Positions 41,812-50,395 of a stretch of 52,064 nucleotides of DNA are shown piece by piece. The notes beneath the pieces are model-generated. The model saw only the letters and a list, made by a program, of their open reading frames with translations. It had not been told where the DNA came from and ran no database searches. The stretch covers positions 1-52,064 of the forward strand of contig CAAEDU010000044.1 in the NCBI GenBank assembly GCA_900754695.1. The letters run 5' to 3'. The stretch comes from Clostridia bacterium (lineage in GTDB: Bacteria > Bacillota > Clostridia > Christensenellales > CAG-917). A program made the translations under genes and the position numbers. The first letter of the stretch is position 1. Every line of letters starts with the position of its first letter.

Positions 41812-41888
41812 TAATCTTGAAAGAGGTTCCGATGTTGCCCGGTTTTACCGAGGCGATCACAAGAGTCCACCGGCCTCTTGTTTTTTTG
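41812..41888 (+). ncRNA. Small RNA unit 5 (family II)
   Basis: Promoter TTGACG (41778-41783), 17 nt, TAAAAT (41801-41806). The 5' hairpin is AATCTT-GAAA-GAGGTT. A middle stem follows, TTGCC/GGCGA with inner CGGT/ACCG. Terminator CAAGAG/CTCTTG (41860-41865 with 41875-41880) and seven T residues. Confidence 0.6.
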
Positions 41889-41927
41889 CCGTTGACACAC
41901 CTACCCCGATCCGTGTATACTGTTCTT

Positions 41928-41996
41928 GGCAGTAAGCCAGATGCGCCTGATCAGCGTGTCAACCCGCGTCAGCCGAAAGGGGGCGCGGTTTTCTTT
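41928..41996 (+). ncRNA. Small RNA unit 6
   Basis: Promoter TTGACA (41892-41897), 18 nt, TATACT (41916-41921). Hairpins TGGC/GCCA and CTGATCAG palindrome. Terminator CCGCG/CGCGG (41964-41968 with 41984-41988) with a CC-GAAA-GG tip, then TTTTCTTTT. The next -35 box starts two or three nt further on. Confidence 0.5.
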
Positions 41997-42034
41997 TGTT
42001 GACAATTCGCCGATATCCGTATATGCTGATTTCG

Positions 42035-42117
42035 AAGAGCGTCTGCTGGTAAACGGTTCTCCGTTCCCTGTAATTAGCGACCAAAGCCTCGTGCCAGTTG
42101 CTTCCGCTCTTTTTCTT
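42035..42117 (+). ncRNA. Small RNA unit 7 (family I)
   Basis: Promoter TTGACA (41999-42004), 17 nt, TATGCT (42022-42027). AGAGCG (42036-42041) pairs with CGCTCT (42105-42110) just before the T-run. Inside are AACGG-TTCT-CCGTT and AGCGAC/GTTGCT. Same plan as unit 3, with paired changes in the inner stems. Confidence 0.6.
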
Positions 42118-42124
42118 TTGCCTT

Positions 42125-42195
42125 TTCAGCGGCTCACCCGCAGCAAACACACCGCCGACACCGAAGCCGACCCGATTTTCGCAAAACGCTTGACG
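42125..42195. repeat. 71-bp direct repeat, copy 2
   Basis: Offset 642 bp from copy 1, with five mismatches. It ends at the -35 box of unit 8. Confidence 0.8.
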
Positions 42196-42223
42196 ATCCC
42201 GCCGGAAAAGCTTAAAATACAAG

Positions 42224-42303
42224 CAATCTCGAAAGAGATTTGGGGACGCCGGGTTTTACCTAGGCGGTTGCAGGAGTCCATTATTTGGGCTCTTGTTTTT
42301 TTG
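42224..42303 (+). ncRNA. Small RNA unit 8 (family II)
   Basis: Promoter TTGACG (42190-42195), 17 nt, TAAAAT (42213-42218). The 5' hairpin is AATCTC-GAAA-GAGATT (42225-42240), then CGCC/GGCG with inner GGT/ACC. Terminator CAGGAG/CTCTTG and a T-run. Confidence 0.6.
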
Positions 42304-42481
42304 CCGCATAACGAAACGACATGCCCCTCGACTCCGACGCCCTTCCAAAGCCTGCCGAGACGAACAAATCGATATCGCAACGAGGTGCGCGCTCGCGCTA
42401 CCGCCCGGTATTCGAAAGACCGGCAGAATGATCGTATAAGGCAACAGTTGACGGAATATAGAATATGGGGTACAATGTGAC

Positions 42482-42582
42482 CGACAGCATGGCTCAGCCG
42501 TGTAAGCGATTTTCACTTGATGCCCATCAAATCGCATTGTCAGAATTAAGTCCTCGGCTTCTTGCCGGGGCCTTCTTTTTTT
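42482..42582 (+). ncRNA. Small RNA unit 9
   Basis: Promoter TTGACG (42448-42453), 17 nt, TACAAT (42471-42476). Hairpins CATGGC/GCCGTG and a TTGATG/CATCAA stem extended by GCGAT/ATCGC. Terminator CCTCGGC/GCCGGGG (42552-42558 with 42564-42570) and a pyrimidine/T-run. Last recognisable unit; 42583-42730 shows no gene. Confidence 0.55.
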
Positions 42583-42730
42583 GTTGTCGCATCGCTCAAA
42601 CATACCCCGCCCGCAAACCGCCGAACCTGCGCGCCGATCTTTCATCTCGCTTCAGGCGGCGTTTGAACATATGTTTGCCATGACGCTCCGAGGATGGATT
42701 TCGCGCGGGTCGCTCCCCTTGAAGCTACGC

Positions 42731-42770
42731 AAAAATCCGAAGGACACCGATCTTGCGGTGTCCTTCGGAT
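42731..42770 (-). terminator. Terminator downstream of tRNA-Val
   Basis: A perfect 15-bp stem (42735-42749 with 42756-42770), 6-nt loop, with a U-run on the minus strand. Confidence 0.85.
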
Positions 42771-42772
42771 CT

Positions 42773-42849
42773 TGGTGGGGACAACAGGACTCGAACCTGT
42801 GACCTCTTGTATGTGAAACAAGCGCTCTAACCGACTGGGCTATGCCCCC
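42773..42849 (-). tRNA. tRNA-Val (anticodon CAC)
   Basis: A 77-nt cloverleaf with 3' CCA encoded (42773-42775). Acceptor GGGGGCA pairs with TGTCCCC (one G-U). The anticodon loop TTCACAT gives CAC, which reads GUG, and the T loop is GTTCGAG. There is no promoter of its own: rpsU ends 27 nt upstream on the same strand, separated only by a hairpin (AAGGGAG/CTCCCTT) without a U-run, so it is probably cut from the rpsU transcript. Confidence 0.95.
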
Positions 42850-42876
42850 GTAAGGGAGGTGGCTCCCTTGTGTTGT

Positions 42877-43056
42877 TTAGTTTTTGTAAGCTCTCTTGCG
42901 AGCAGCCTCTGCCTTCTTCTTACGCTTGACGCTGGGCTTCTCGTAGGCTTCTCTCTTGCGGAGGTCGCCGATGATGCCGTCGCGCGCGCACTTTCTCTTG
43001 AAGCGGCGGATCGCGTTGTCCAAACTCTCGTTTTCACCGACTCTGACGGTAGACAT
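42877..43056 (-). CDS. rpsU: Ribosomal protein S21
   Basis: A 59-residue small-subunit protein. TVRVGENESLDNAIRRFKRK, then the basic AYEKPSVKRKKKAEAARKRA, are diagnostic of S21. Start at 43056 follows AGGAGGTGAAGAAG; an in-frame upstream ATG is not used. It has its own promoter and is followed by tRNA-Val. In Firmicutes rpsU often sits near the dnaK/prmA cluster, as here. Confidence 0.96.
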   Translation of the reverse strand: MSTVRVGENESLDNAIRRFKRKCARDGIIGDLRKREAYEKPSVKRKKKAEAARKRAYKN

Positions 43057-43089
43057 CTTCTTCACCTCCTTTTGATGCAAGTGATATTT

Positions 43090-43117
43090 ATTATACACGC
43101 CCACAGGGATTTGTCAA
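43090..43117 (-). promoter_or_regulatory. rpsU promoter
   Basis: -35 TTGACA (43112-43117), 16-nt spacer, -10 TATAAT (43090-43095). Confidence 0.8.
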
Positions 43118-43152
43118 CGGATTGACGGGGCTTGCGGCGGCGAATTTCAAAA

Positions 43153-43494
43153 TTACGCCATTCTGTCGGCGAGCTGTGCCCCGCCGAGGATGTGGATGTG
43201 GAGATGCTCCACGGATTGGCAGGCGTTTTTGCCCTTGTTGGACACGAGGCGGAAGCCGTCTGCGAGCCCGAGCTCGTCCACCATTCCGGAGAGTTTTTTG
43301 AGGCAGCGACCGAGGGTCTGCGCCTGCGCGTCGGACATCTCGACTATGTTGGCGTAGTGCTCTTTGGGCAGCATGAGGAGGTGCACCGGCGCCTGAGGCG
43401 CGATGTCCTTGACGATGACCATATCCTCGTCCTCATACACTTTGACTGAAGGGATCTCCCCTCTTATGATCTTGCAGAAAACACAATCGTTCAT
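43153..43494 (-). CDS. HIT-family nucleotide-binding protein (HinT-like)
   Basis: A 113-residue HIT-domain protein. The N-terminal CVFCKIIRGEIPSVKVYEDE with the two zinc-type Cys residues, PVHLLMLPKEHYANI, and the active-site triad HLHIHIL mark the Hint branch, which hydrolyses nucleoside 5'-phosphoramidates. The start at 43494 has GGAGACAACC; an alternative ATG 12 nt upstream does not. A promoter (TATAAT) lies 40 nt upstream, in the gap after mtaB. Confidence 0.93.
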   Translation of the reverse strand: MNDCVFCKIIRGEIPSVKVYEDEDMVIVKDIAPQAPVHLLMLPKEHYANIVEMSDAQAQTLGRCLKKLSGMVDELGLADGFRLVSNKGKNACQSVEHLHIHILGGAQLADRMA

Positions 43495-43533
43495 GGTTGT
43501 CTCCAATGCGCTCCCGCGCGTTTTTCTCGGAAC

Positions 43534-43562
43534 ATTATATCATCATACGGGCGCGCACGCAA
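43534..43562 (-). promoter_or_regulatory. Promoter of the HIT gene
   Basis: -35 TTGCGT (43557-43562), 17-nt spacer, -10 TATAAT (43534-43539). Confidence 0.6.
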
Positions 43563-43598
43563 GCGGGCTCAGCGACAAGCGATCCGCGCCCCGTAGTC

Positions 43599-44879
43599 TC
43601 ACACTCTGACCCCGTCGCCGAAGAGCGCGGTGGGGGTGACGGACGCCACCGAATTATGCTCCCCCTGCATGGAATAGACCTTGACGTAGTTGGGGGTGTG
43701 CCCGCACCAAAGACCGTCCTCTTTTGTCTCAAAAAGCACTTCAACGGGCTTTCCGAGCTGTTTAAGTCTGAATTCGGACGAAAGCTCGTGTTTGAGCGCA
43801 GTCATTTTCTTTTGCCTTCCCGTGACAAGAGCGGCAGGCAGCACGGGGAGTTTCCCTGCGACTGTACCCTTGCGGGAGGAATAGGGAAAGACGTGCATAT
43901 CCGCAAACTTCACCTCTTTGCAAAATGCCATGCTCGTCTCGAACGCCTCATCGCTCTCCGTGGGATAGCCGACGATGACGTCGGTGGTGACGGCGGCATC
44001 CGGGAAGCGGGAGCGGATGAGCGCGACCTTTTCGGCGTACTCGCGCGTGGTGTAGTGACGGTTCATGTTTTTGAGCACTCCGTCGTCGCCGCTTTGCAGC
44101 GAGAGGTGGAAGTGGGGGCAAAAACCCTTTATCCCCGCCGCGGCGTCCAAAAACTTTTCGTCTATGACGCCCGCTTCAAGCGACCCGAGCCGTATGCGCA
44201 GCGGAGTGCTTTGCAACGCGGTGAGAAGGTCGGAAAGCGAGGTGCCGATGTCCTTGCCGTAGGCGGAGAGGTTTATGCCCGTAAGCACGACTTCCTTGCA
44301 GGAAGTCTCGGCGGTCTCGATCTCTCTCAGCACGCCGCTGAGCGAACGGGATCTGCTCCTGCCCCTGAGATAAGGCACTATACAGTAGGAACAGAAGTTG
44401 TTGCATCCGTCCTGGACTTTGATGAAGTGCCGGGTGCGCATGGTGAGAGTGCCGCGGAAGTCCTCATACTTCGTCGCGGTGTCGAAATCCGCGGTGACGA
44501 TCTTGTCGAAAAAGCCGTCATCGCTGCCCTCCCCGTACTTTTTGACGAGCTCCTCGGCGAGGGCGAGCTTGCCCTTGGTGCCCGAGATGAACTTCACTCC
44601 GTCCCTTGCGAACTGGCTGAAATTGTTCTGCGACGCGCAGCCGCAGATGTAGATCTCCGCCTCGGGATTGATCCTGAGGATGCGTGTGACGGCTTGACGG
44701 GACTTGCGTTCCGCCTCCGCGGTCACGGCGCAGGTGTTGATTATGTAGACATCGGCGCGTTCCGGCGCGTCACAGACGTTGAGACCGCCGTAATCCAGCA
44801 CGGCACGCATGGCGTCGGAATCGTATTGGTTGACTTTGCACCCGAGCGTAAGAAATGCGACGGTGGGTCTATCGGTCAT
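43599..44879 (-). CDS. mtaB: tRNA t6A37 methylthiotransferase
   Basis: A 426-residue radical-SAM methylthiotransferase that adds a methylthio group to t6A at position 37 of tRNAs reading ANN codons. The N-terminal MTTase domain has its three cluster Cys residues in LGCKVNQYDSDA, INTCAVT and CGCASQ. The radical-SAM CxxxCxxC motif is GCNNFCSYCIVPYLRG, followed by RSRS and a TRAM-like C-terminal domain (~residues 365-426). The long upstream extension is not used; ATG 44879 has GGGAGAAC ahead. Overlaps rsmE by 11 nt. MtaB rather than MiaB or RimO is favoured by the SYCIVPYLRGRSRSR segment. Confidence 0.92.
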   Translation of the reverse strand: MTDRPTVAFLTLGCKVNQYDSDAMRAVLDYGGLNVCDAPERADVYIINTCAVTAEAERKSRQAVTRILRINPEAEIYICGCASQNNFSQFARDGVKFISGTKGKLALAEELVKKYGEGSDDGFFDKIVTADFDTATKYEDFRGTLTMRTRHFIKVQDGCNNFCSYCIVPYLRGRSRSRSLSGVLREIETAETSCKEVVLTGINLSAYGKDIGTSLSDLLTALQSTPLRIRLGSLEAGVIDEKFLDAAAGIKGFCPHFHLSLQSGDDGVLKNMNRHYTTREYAEKVALIRSRFPDAAVTTDVIVGYPTESDEAFETSMAFCKEVKFADMHVFPYSSRKGTVAGKLPVLPAALVTGRQKKMTALKHELSSEFRLKQLGKPVEVLFETKEDGLWCGHTPNYVKVYSMQGEHNSVASVTPTALFGDGVRV

Positions 44880-45597
44880 GATCGAGTTCTCCCAAAGCGT
44901 TGAGCAGGAGCGCCGCTCCCACGATATCCGCGGTCTCTGCGCGGAGGATGCGTCTGCCGAGGGTGACGGGGACAGCCCCCGCCGCGCGTGCGGCTTCCGC
45001 CTCCTCGGGAGTGAAACCGCCCTCGCTGCCCACGATGAGCGCGACGTCCCGCGCCTCGCGGGAAACAACGTCCGAAAAGGTGTGTTCCCTCTCCTTCTCA
45101 TAGGCAAAGTACACGGCGTCGTGATCTTTCACCCGTGCGAGCACGTCGGCAAAAGAGACCGCCTCTTCCGCCTCGCTCAGCCACGGAGAACCGCACTGTT
45201 TGGCGGCTTCGAGCGCTATGCGGCGGGCGCGGTCGGGGTTGAACTTCTTTTCCGCGGTGTTTTGAGAGACAAAGGGCACGACGGTGTCCACACCGAGCTC
45301 CACCGCCTTTTGTACGACAATGTCCAGCTTGGCGTTTTTGAGCAGCCCCGCATACAGCGTGAGTTTCACGCGCTTGCGGTCGACCTCTCTCACGCGCTCT
45401 ACGTCGAGCACCGCTTCCCCATGGTCTACGGTGCGGATGACGCAGTCGCGTTCCGTGCCGTCGTTCGCGCACACGATGACCTTATATCCCGGCTTCATGC
45501 GGAGCACCCTGGTCATGTGCTCGAACTCGTCGCCGCGCACCGTGACTCTGCTCTCCGATATGTCCTCCGCTCTCACAAAAAAACGCCTGAGTTCCAT
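44869..45597 (-). CDS. rsmE: 16S rRNA (uracil1498-N3)-methyltransferase
   Basis: A 242-residue SPOUT methyltransferase. It begins MELRRFFVRAEDI, with a PUA-like N-terminus (HMTRVLRMKPGYKV), and the knot region shows LIVGSEGGFTPEE and LGRRILRAETA, which bind SAM. It methylates U1498 of 16S rRNA. The start at 45597 has GGGAGGTGAC. It follows prmA with 1 nt between and overlaps mtaB downstream, the usual Firmicutes order. Confidence 0.94.
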   Translation of the reverse strand: MELRRFFVRAEDISESRVTVRGDEFEHMTRVLRMKPGYKVIVCANDGTERDCVIRTVDHGEAVLDVERVREVDRKRVKLTLYAGLLKNAKLDIVVQKAVELGVDTVVPFVSQNTAEKKFNPDRARRIALEAAKQCGSPWLSEAEEAVSFADVLARVKDHDAVYFAYEKEREHTFSDVVSREARDVALIVGSEGGFTPEEAEAARAAGAVPVTLGRRILRAETADIVGAALLLNALGELDHDR

Positions 45598-45598
45598 G

Positions 45599-46498
45599 TC
45601 ACCTCCCGAGGCGCAGAGCGCGCCAGTCGCCGTCCGCCCTCTCTTCGATGACGCGGAACCCGTGCGCGGCAAAGACGCCCTTCACCTCGTCGAGCCTATC
45701 CGCGATGATGCCGGACGCCACGATCTCCCCACCCCCGTTAAGATGCTCTCCGACGGAGGGCGCGAGGCGGGAAAGGATGTCCGCGGTGAGATTGGCAAGG
45801 ATGAGATCCGCCCTCTCCTTCCCTTCGATGAGGTCCGCCCTCTCTATGGTGCAGTCCACGCCGTTGAGCGCCGCATTCGCCCTCGCCGCTTCCACCGCCT
45901 GAGGGTCGATGTCGCACATATACACGGACTTCGCGCCCGTGAGCGCCGCCGCGATCCCGAGGATACCGCTGCCACAGCCCACGTCGATGACGCTCTTGCC
46001 GCGCGCGTCCGCCATCTCGAGACACATCCTCGTTGTGGCGTGCTCGCCGGTGCCGAACGCCATGCCCGGATCGAGCCGCAGGACGGTCTCGTCCTCGGCT
46101 GCGGGATAGTCTATCCAGGTGGGGACGACGGTGACGGAATGCGTGACGATGGGGTTGTAATATTTCTTCCACTCGTTCGCCCAGTCCGCCTCGTCGATGA
46201 GACGGGAGGATATCTCGCCGTATCTCACGCCGTTGCCCGCCATCGCGGAAAGGGCGCTCTCCAGCCGGGGGAGAAACTCGCGGTCGTCCTCGTCCGTCAC
46301 CGTGGAGACCTTGACCTCCTCGCCCGAGAGCAGCGCGTCGTCGTCGACATAGTCCCAGATGACGTCGCTTCTCAGCAGATCGGCAAAGTCCTGTCTGTCG
46401 GCGATGTCCACCCCTTCCGCACCCGCGTCGAACATGGCGGAAGCGACCAGGTCTGCATTGTCGTGATCGGTGATGACTGTGATAAGGTTATATCTCAT
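45599..46498 (-). CDS. prmA: Ribosomal protein L11 methyltransferase
   Basis: A 299-residue SAM-dependent methyltransferase acting on L11. The N-terminal substrate domain contains WANEWKKYYNPI, and the catalytic domain has DPGMAFGTGEHATTRMCLE (family signature), SAM motif VIDVGCGSGILGIAA, and LILANLTADIL (NxT, like the N-6 and related MTase motif). The start codon is only 6 nt after the U-run of dnaJ's terminator, and the ribosome site (GCGGAA) is weak. Confidence 0.93.
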   Translation of the reverse strand: MRYNLITVITDHDNADLVASAMFDAGAEGVDIADRQDFADLLRSDVIWDYVDDDALLSGEEVKVSTVTDEDDREFLPRLESALSAMAGNGVRYGEISSRLIDEADWANEWKKYYNPIVTHSVTVVPTWIDYPAAEDETVLRLDPGMAFGTGEHATTRMCLEMADARGKSVIDVGCGSGILGIAAALTGAKSVYMCDIDPQAVEAARANAALNGVDCTIERADLIEGKERADLILANLTADILSRLAPSVGEHLNGGGEIVASGIIADRLDEVKGVFAAHGFRVIEERADGDWRALRLGR

Positions 46499-46504
46499 TT
46501 CCGC

Positions 46505-46545
46505 AAAAAAAGACGGTTTATCGGCTCGTTTCAGCCGATAAACCG
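46505..46545 (-). terminator. Terminator between dnaJ and prmA
   Basis: A 13-bp stem (46514-46526 with 46533-46545), 6-nt loop, with seven U residues on the minus strand. Confidence 0.8.
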
Positions 46546-46549
46546 CATT

Positions 46550-47716
46550 TTACAGTTTTTCTCTGTACTCTTTCCTCTTCGGGAACTGCTTGACTTCAAA
46601 CGCCGCGTCCAGCCTGCGCAGCAGGTCTTTCTGCTCGCGCGTGACATTCCTCGGCACCTCCACCGTCACCTTGACGAAGAGGTCGCCGTTGTCGGAGCCG
46701 CGCAGCTTTTTCACGCCGCAGCCCTTCATCTTGAACACCGTGCCGGACTGCGTCCCTTCGGGGACTTTGAGGTCCTTAGCGCCCTTCAGCGTCGGCACGG
46801 AAAGGGTGCACCCGAGCGCCGCCTCCGAGATGGTGACGGGGATCTCGAGCTGCAAGTCGCTCCCCACGCGCTTGAAAAGCTTGTGAGGTTTCACCGTGAT
46901 CTCTACGACAAGTGAGCCGCGGTCGCCGCCGTTCCTGCCCCCGTTGCCTTCGCCGGCATACGTGATGGTCTGACCGTTATCGATGCCCGCAGGCACGTTG
47001 ATGGTGATCTCACGCACACGCTCCACTCTGCCCTGACCGTTGCACGCTTTGCAGGGCTCGGTGATGACTCTGCCCGTCCCGCGGCAGGTGGGACACACGC
47101 CCGTGCTGCTGAACTGCCCGAAGGGGGTGCGCTGCACCTGGGTGACATGTCCCGATCCGTTGCAGGTGGCGCAGGTCTTGAAGGCTTTGCCGTCCTTGGC
47201 GCCCGTGCCGCCGCACGCCGAACACGACTCGACGCGGCGCACGTTGATCTTTTTCTGCACGCCGAACGCCGCCTCTTCAAAGGTGAGGGTGAGCCCGACG
47301 CGGATGTCGGAGCCCCTCTGCGGAGCGCCCGCGCGGGACTGCTGAGACCTCCCGCCTCCGAAGCCGCTGAATATGGACGAGAAGATGTCGTCCATATCGA
47401 AGCTGAACCCCTGTCCGCCATGGGTGCCGAACCCGCCGAAGCCGCCGAAACCGCCGCCTCCGCCCGCGCCGCCCATGGGACCGTTCTCGGAGCCGTAGGT
47501 GTCGTAAGCCGCGCGTTTCTGCGGGTCGGAGAGCACGTCGTAGGCATGGTTCACCTCTTTGAACTTCGCCTCGGCGTCCTTCTTTTCCGCCTCGCTCGCG
47601 CCGGCGTACATATCGGGGTGATACTTCTTGGCGAGTTTGCGGTAAGCGGATTTGAGCTCATCCGCGCTCGCGTTCTTGTCCACGCCCAATATTTCGTAAT
47701 AACTCTTGTCTGCCAT
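46550..47716 (-). CDS. dnaJ: Co-chaperone DnaJ
   Basis: A 388-residue Hsp40. The J domain has the HPD triad in AKKYHPDMYAG and ends near residue 70. A Gly/Phe-rich linker (~75-115) follows, then four zinc-binding CxxCxGxG repeats (CSACGGTG, CATCNGSG, CPTCRGTG, CKACNGQG, about residues 155-215) and the C-terminal substrate-binding domains. It delivers unfolded proteins to DnaK and triggers its ATPase. Downstream of dnaK with a 122-nt gap containing a strong hairpin. A terminator follows its stop codon. Confidence 0.97.
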   Translation of the reverse strand: MADKSYYEILGVDKNASADELKSAYRKLAKKYHPDMYAGASEAEKKDAEAKFKEVNHAYDVLSDPQKRAAYDTYGSENGPMGGAGGGGGFGGFGGFGTHGGQGFSFDMDDIFSSIFSGFGGGRSQQSRAGAPQRGSDIRVGLTLTFEEAAFGVQKKINVRRVESCSACGGTGAKDGKAFKTCATCNGSGHVTQVQRTPFGQFSSTGVCPTCRGTGRVITEPCKACNGQGRVERVREITINVPAGIDNGQTITYAGEGNGGRNGGDRGSLVVEITVKPHKLFKRVGSDLQLEIPVTISEAALGCTLSVPTLKGAKDLKVPEGTQSGTVFKMKGCGVKKLRGSDNGDLFVKVTVEVPRNVTREQKDLLRRLDAAFEVKQFPKRKEYREKL

Positions 47717-47803
47717 ATCCTTTCACCGCCCTCGGCGGCACAGAAGCGCGAGTGACCGCGCTTCGTCGCGCGCGTGAGGTGCGCGCCTGCCCTTCAAGCG
47801 GAC

Positions 47804-47826
47804 GCAGGGCGCGTGATGCGCCCTGC
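47804..47826 (-). promoter_or_regulatory. Intercistronic hairpin between dnaK and dnaJ
   Basis: A perfect 9-bp GC-rich stem (47804-47812 with 47818-47826), 5-nt loop, no U-run. It looks like an mRNA stabilising or processing element that could hold dnaK mRNA above dnaJ. Confidence 0.45.
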
Positions 47827-47838
47827 CCGCCTCTCGTT

Positions 47839-49713
<1,875 letters not shown>

Positions 49714-49813
49714 AACGGTTCTCCTTTCAAATCTTTATGTCTCCGCTTTCGCGGTGAACTTTCTTGTTGTCTGTTTTGCTCAAAGACGGTGTTAAGCCTG
49801 CGTTTTTGCTCGT

Positions 49814-50395
49814 TCAGCACCCGACTTTGACGCTTGCGGGGCGCAGCACCTTGCCGTTCAGCGTATAGCCTTTGGCAAGCACCGCCACCACTTTGCCTTC
49901 TTTTCCCTCCGCCTTTTCACGCTCGACGGCGGACATCTCGGCGGCGTCGAAGTCCTTCCCTTCCGCCTCGATCTCTTTGAGACCGAATGCTTCGAGGGCG
50001 TCCAGGATCTGACGCTCCATCATGTTGAACCCGGTGAGCGCGGACTCGTCCGTGATATACTTCCTTGCGAGGTCGCAGTTGTCCAGCACGGTCAGCATCT
50101 TCTCGATGACCATGGACTTCCCGAGGGCTTTCATCTCCTCCGAAAGAGCCGCATTGCGCTTGCGGTAGTTGTCGAAGTCCGCTTGCAGGCGCAGCGCCAT
50201 GTTCTTCGCGGACGCCGCCTCCGCGACGCATTGTCCCACCTTCTCCTCGAGCGCCGCGATGTATTCTTCATCGCTCATGCTCTCGCGGTCGATGACGTTC
50301 TCTTCCGCCTTTTCGGAGCTCTCCTCCGCCGCGGTCTCGGTCTTTGCGGCTGTTTCCGCCGCTTTCTTTTCTTTCTTGTCTTTCATTTCACTCAT
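49814..50395 (-). CDS. grpE: Nucleotide exchange factor GrpE
   Basis: A 193-residue GrpE. A charged, Lys/Glu/Ala-rich disordered N-terminus (~1-45) precedes a long coiled coil (LEEKVGQCVAEAASAKNMAL to KRNAALSEEM), and the C-terminal beta domain has VVAVLAKGYTLNGKVLRPA, the GrpE signature. Start at 50395 follows AAGGACA and overlaps the hrcA stop by 8 nt. It releases ADP from DnaK. Confidence 0.96.
   Translation of the reverse strand: MSEMKDKKEKKAAETAAKTETAAEESSEKAEENVIDRESMSDEEYIAALEEKVGQCVAEAASAKNMALRLQADFDNYRKRNAALSEEMKALGKSMVIEKMLTVLDNCDLARKYITDESALTGFNMMERQILDALEAFGLKEIEAEGKDFDAAEMSAVEREKAEGKEGKVVAVLAKGYTLNGKVLRPASVKVGC

Noticed and set aside
41926..42480. 184-codon frame across RNA units 6-8
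   Set aside because: It crosses several promoter and terminator signals and repeats; the RNA structure is the better explanation.
40849..42583. CRISPR array
   Set aside because: The repeats are few, long and spaced 640 bp or more apart; there are no short regularly spaced repeats and no cas genes.
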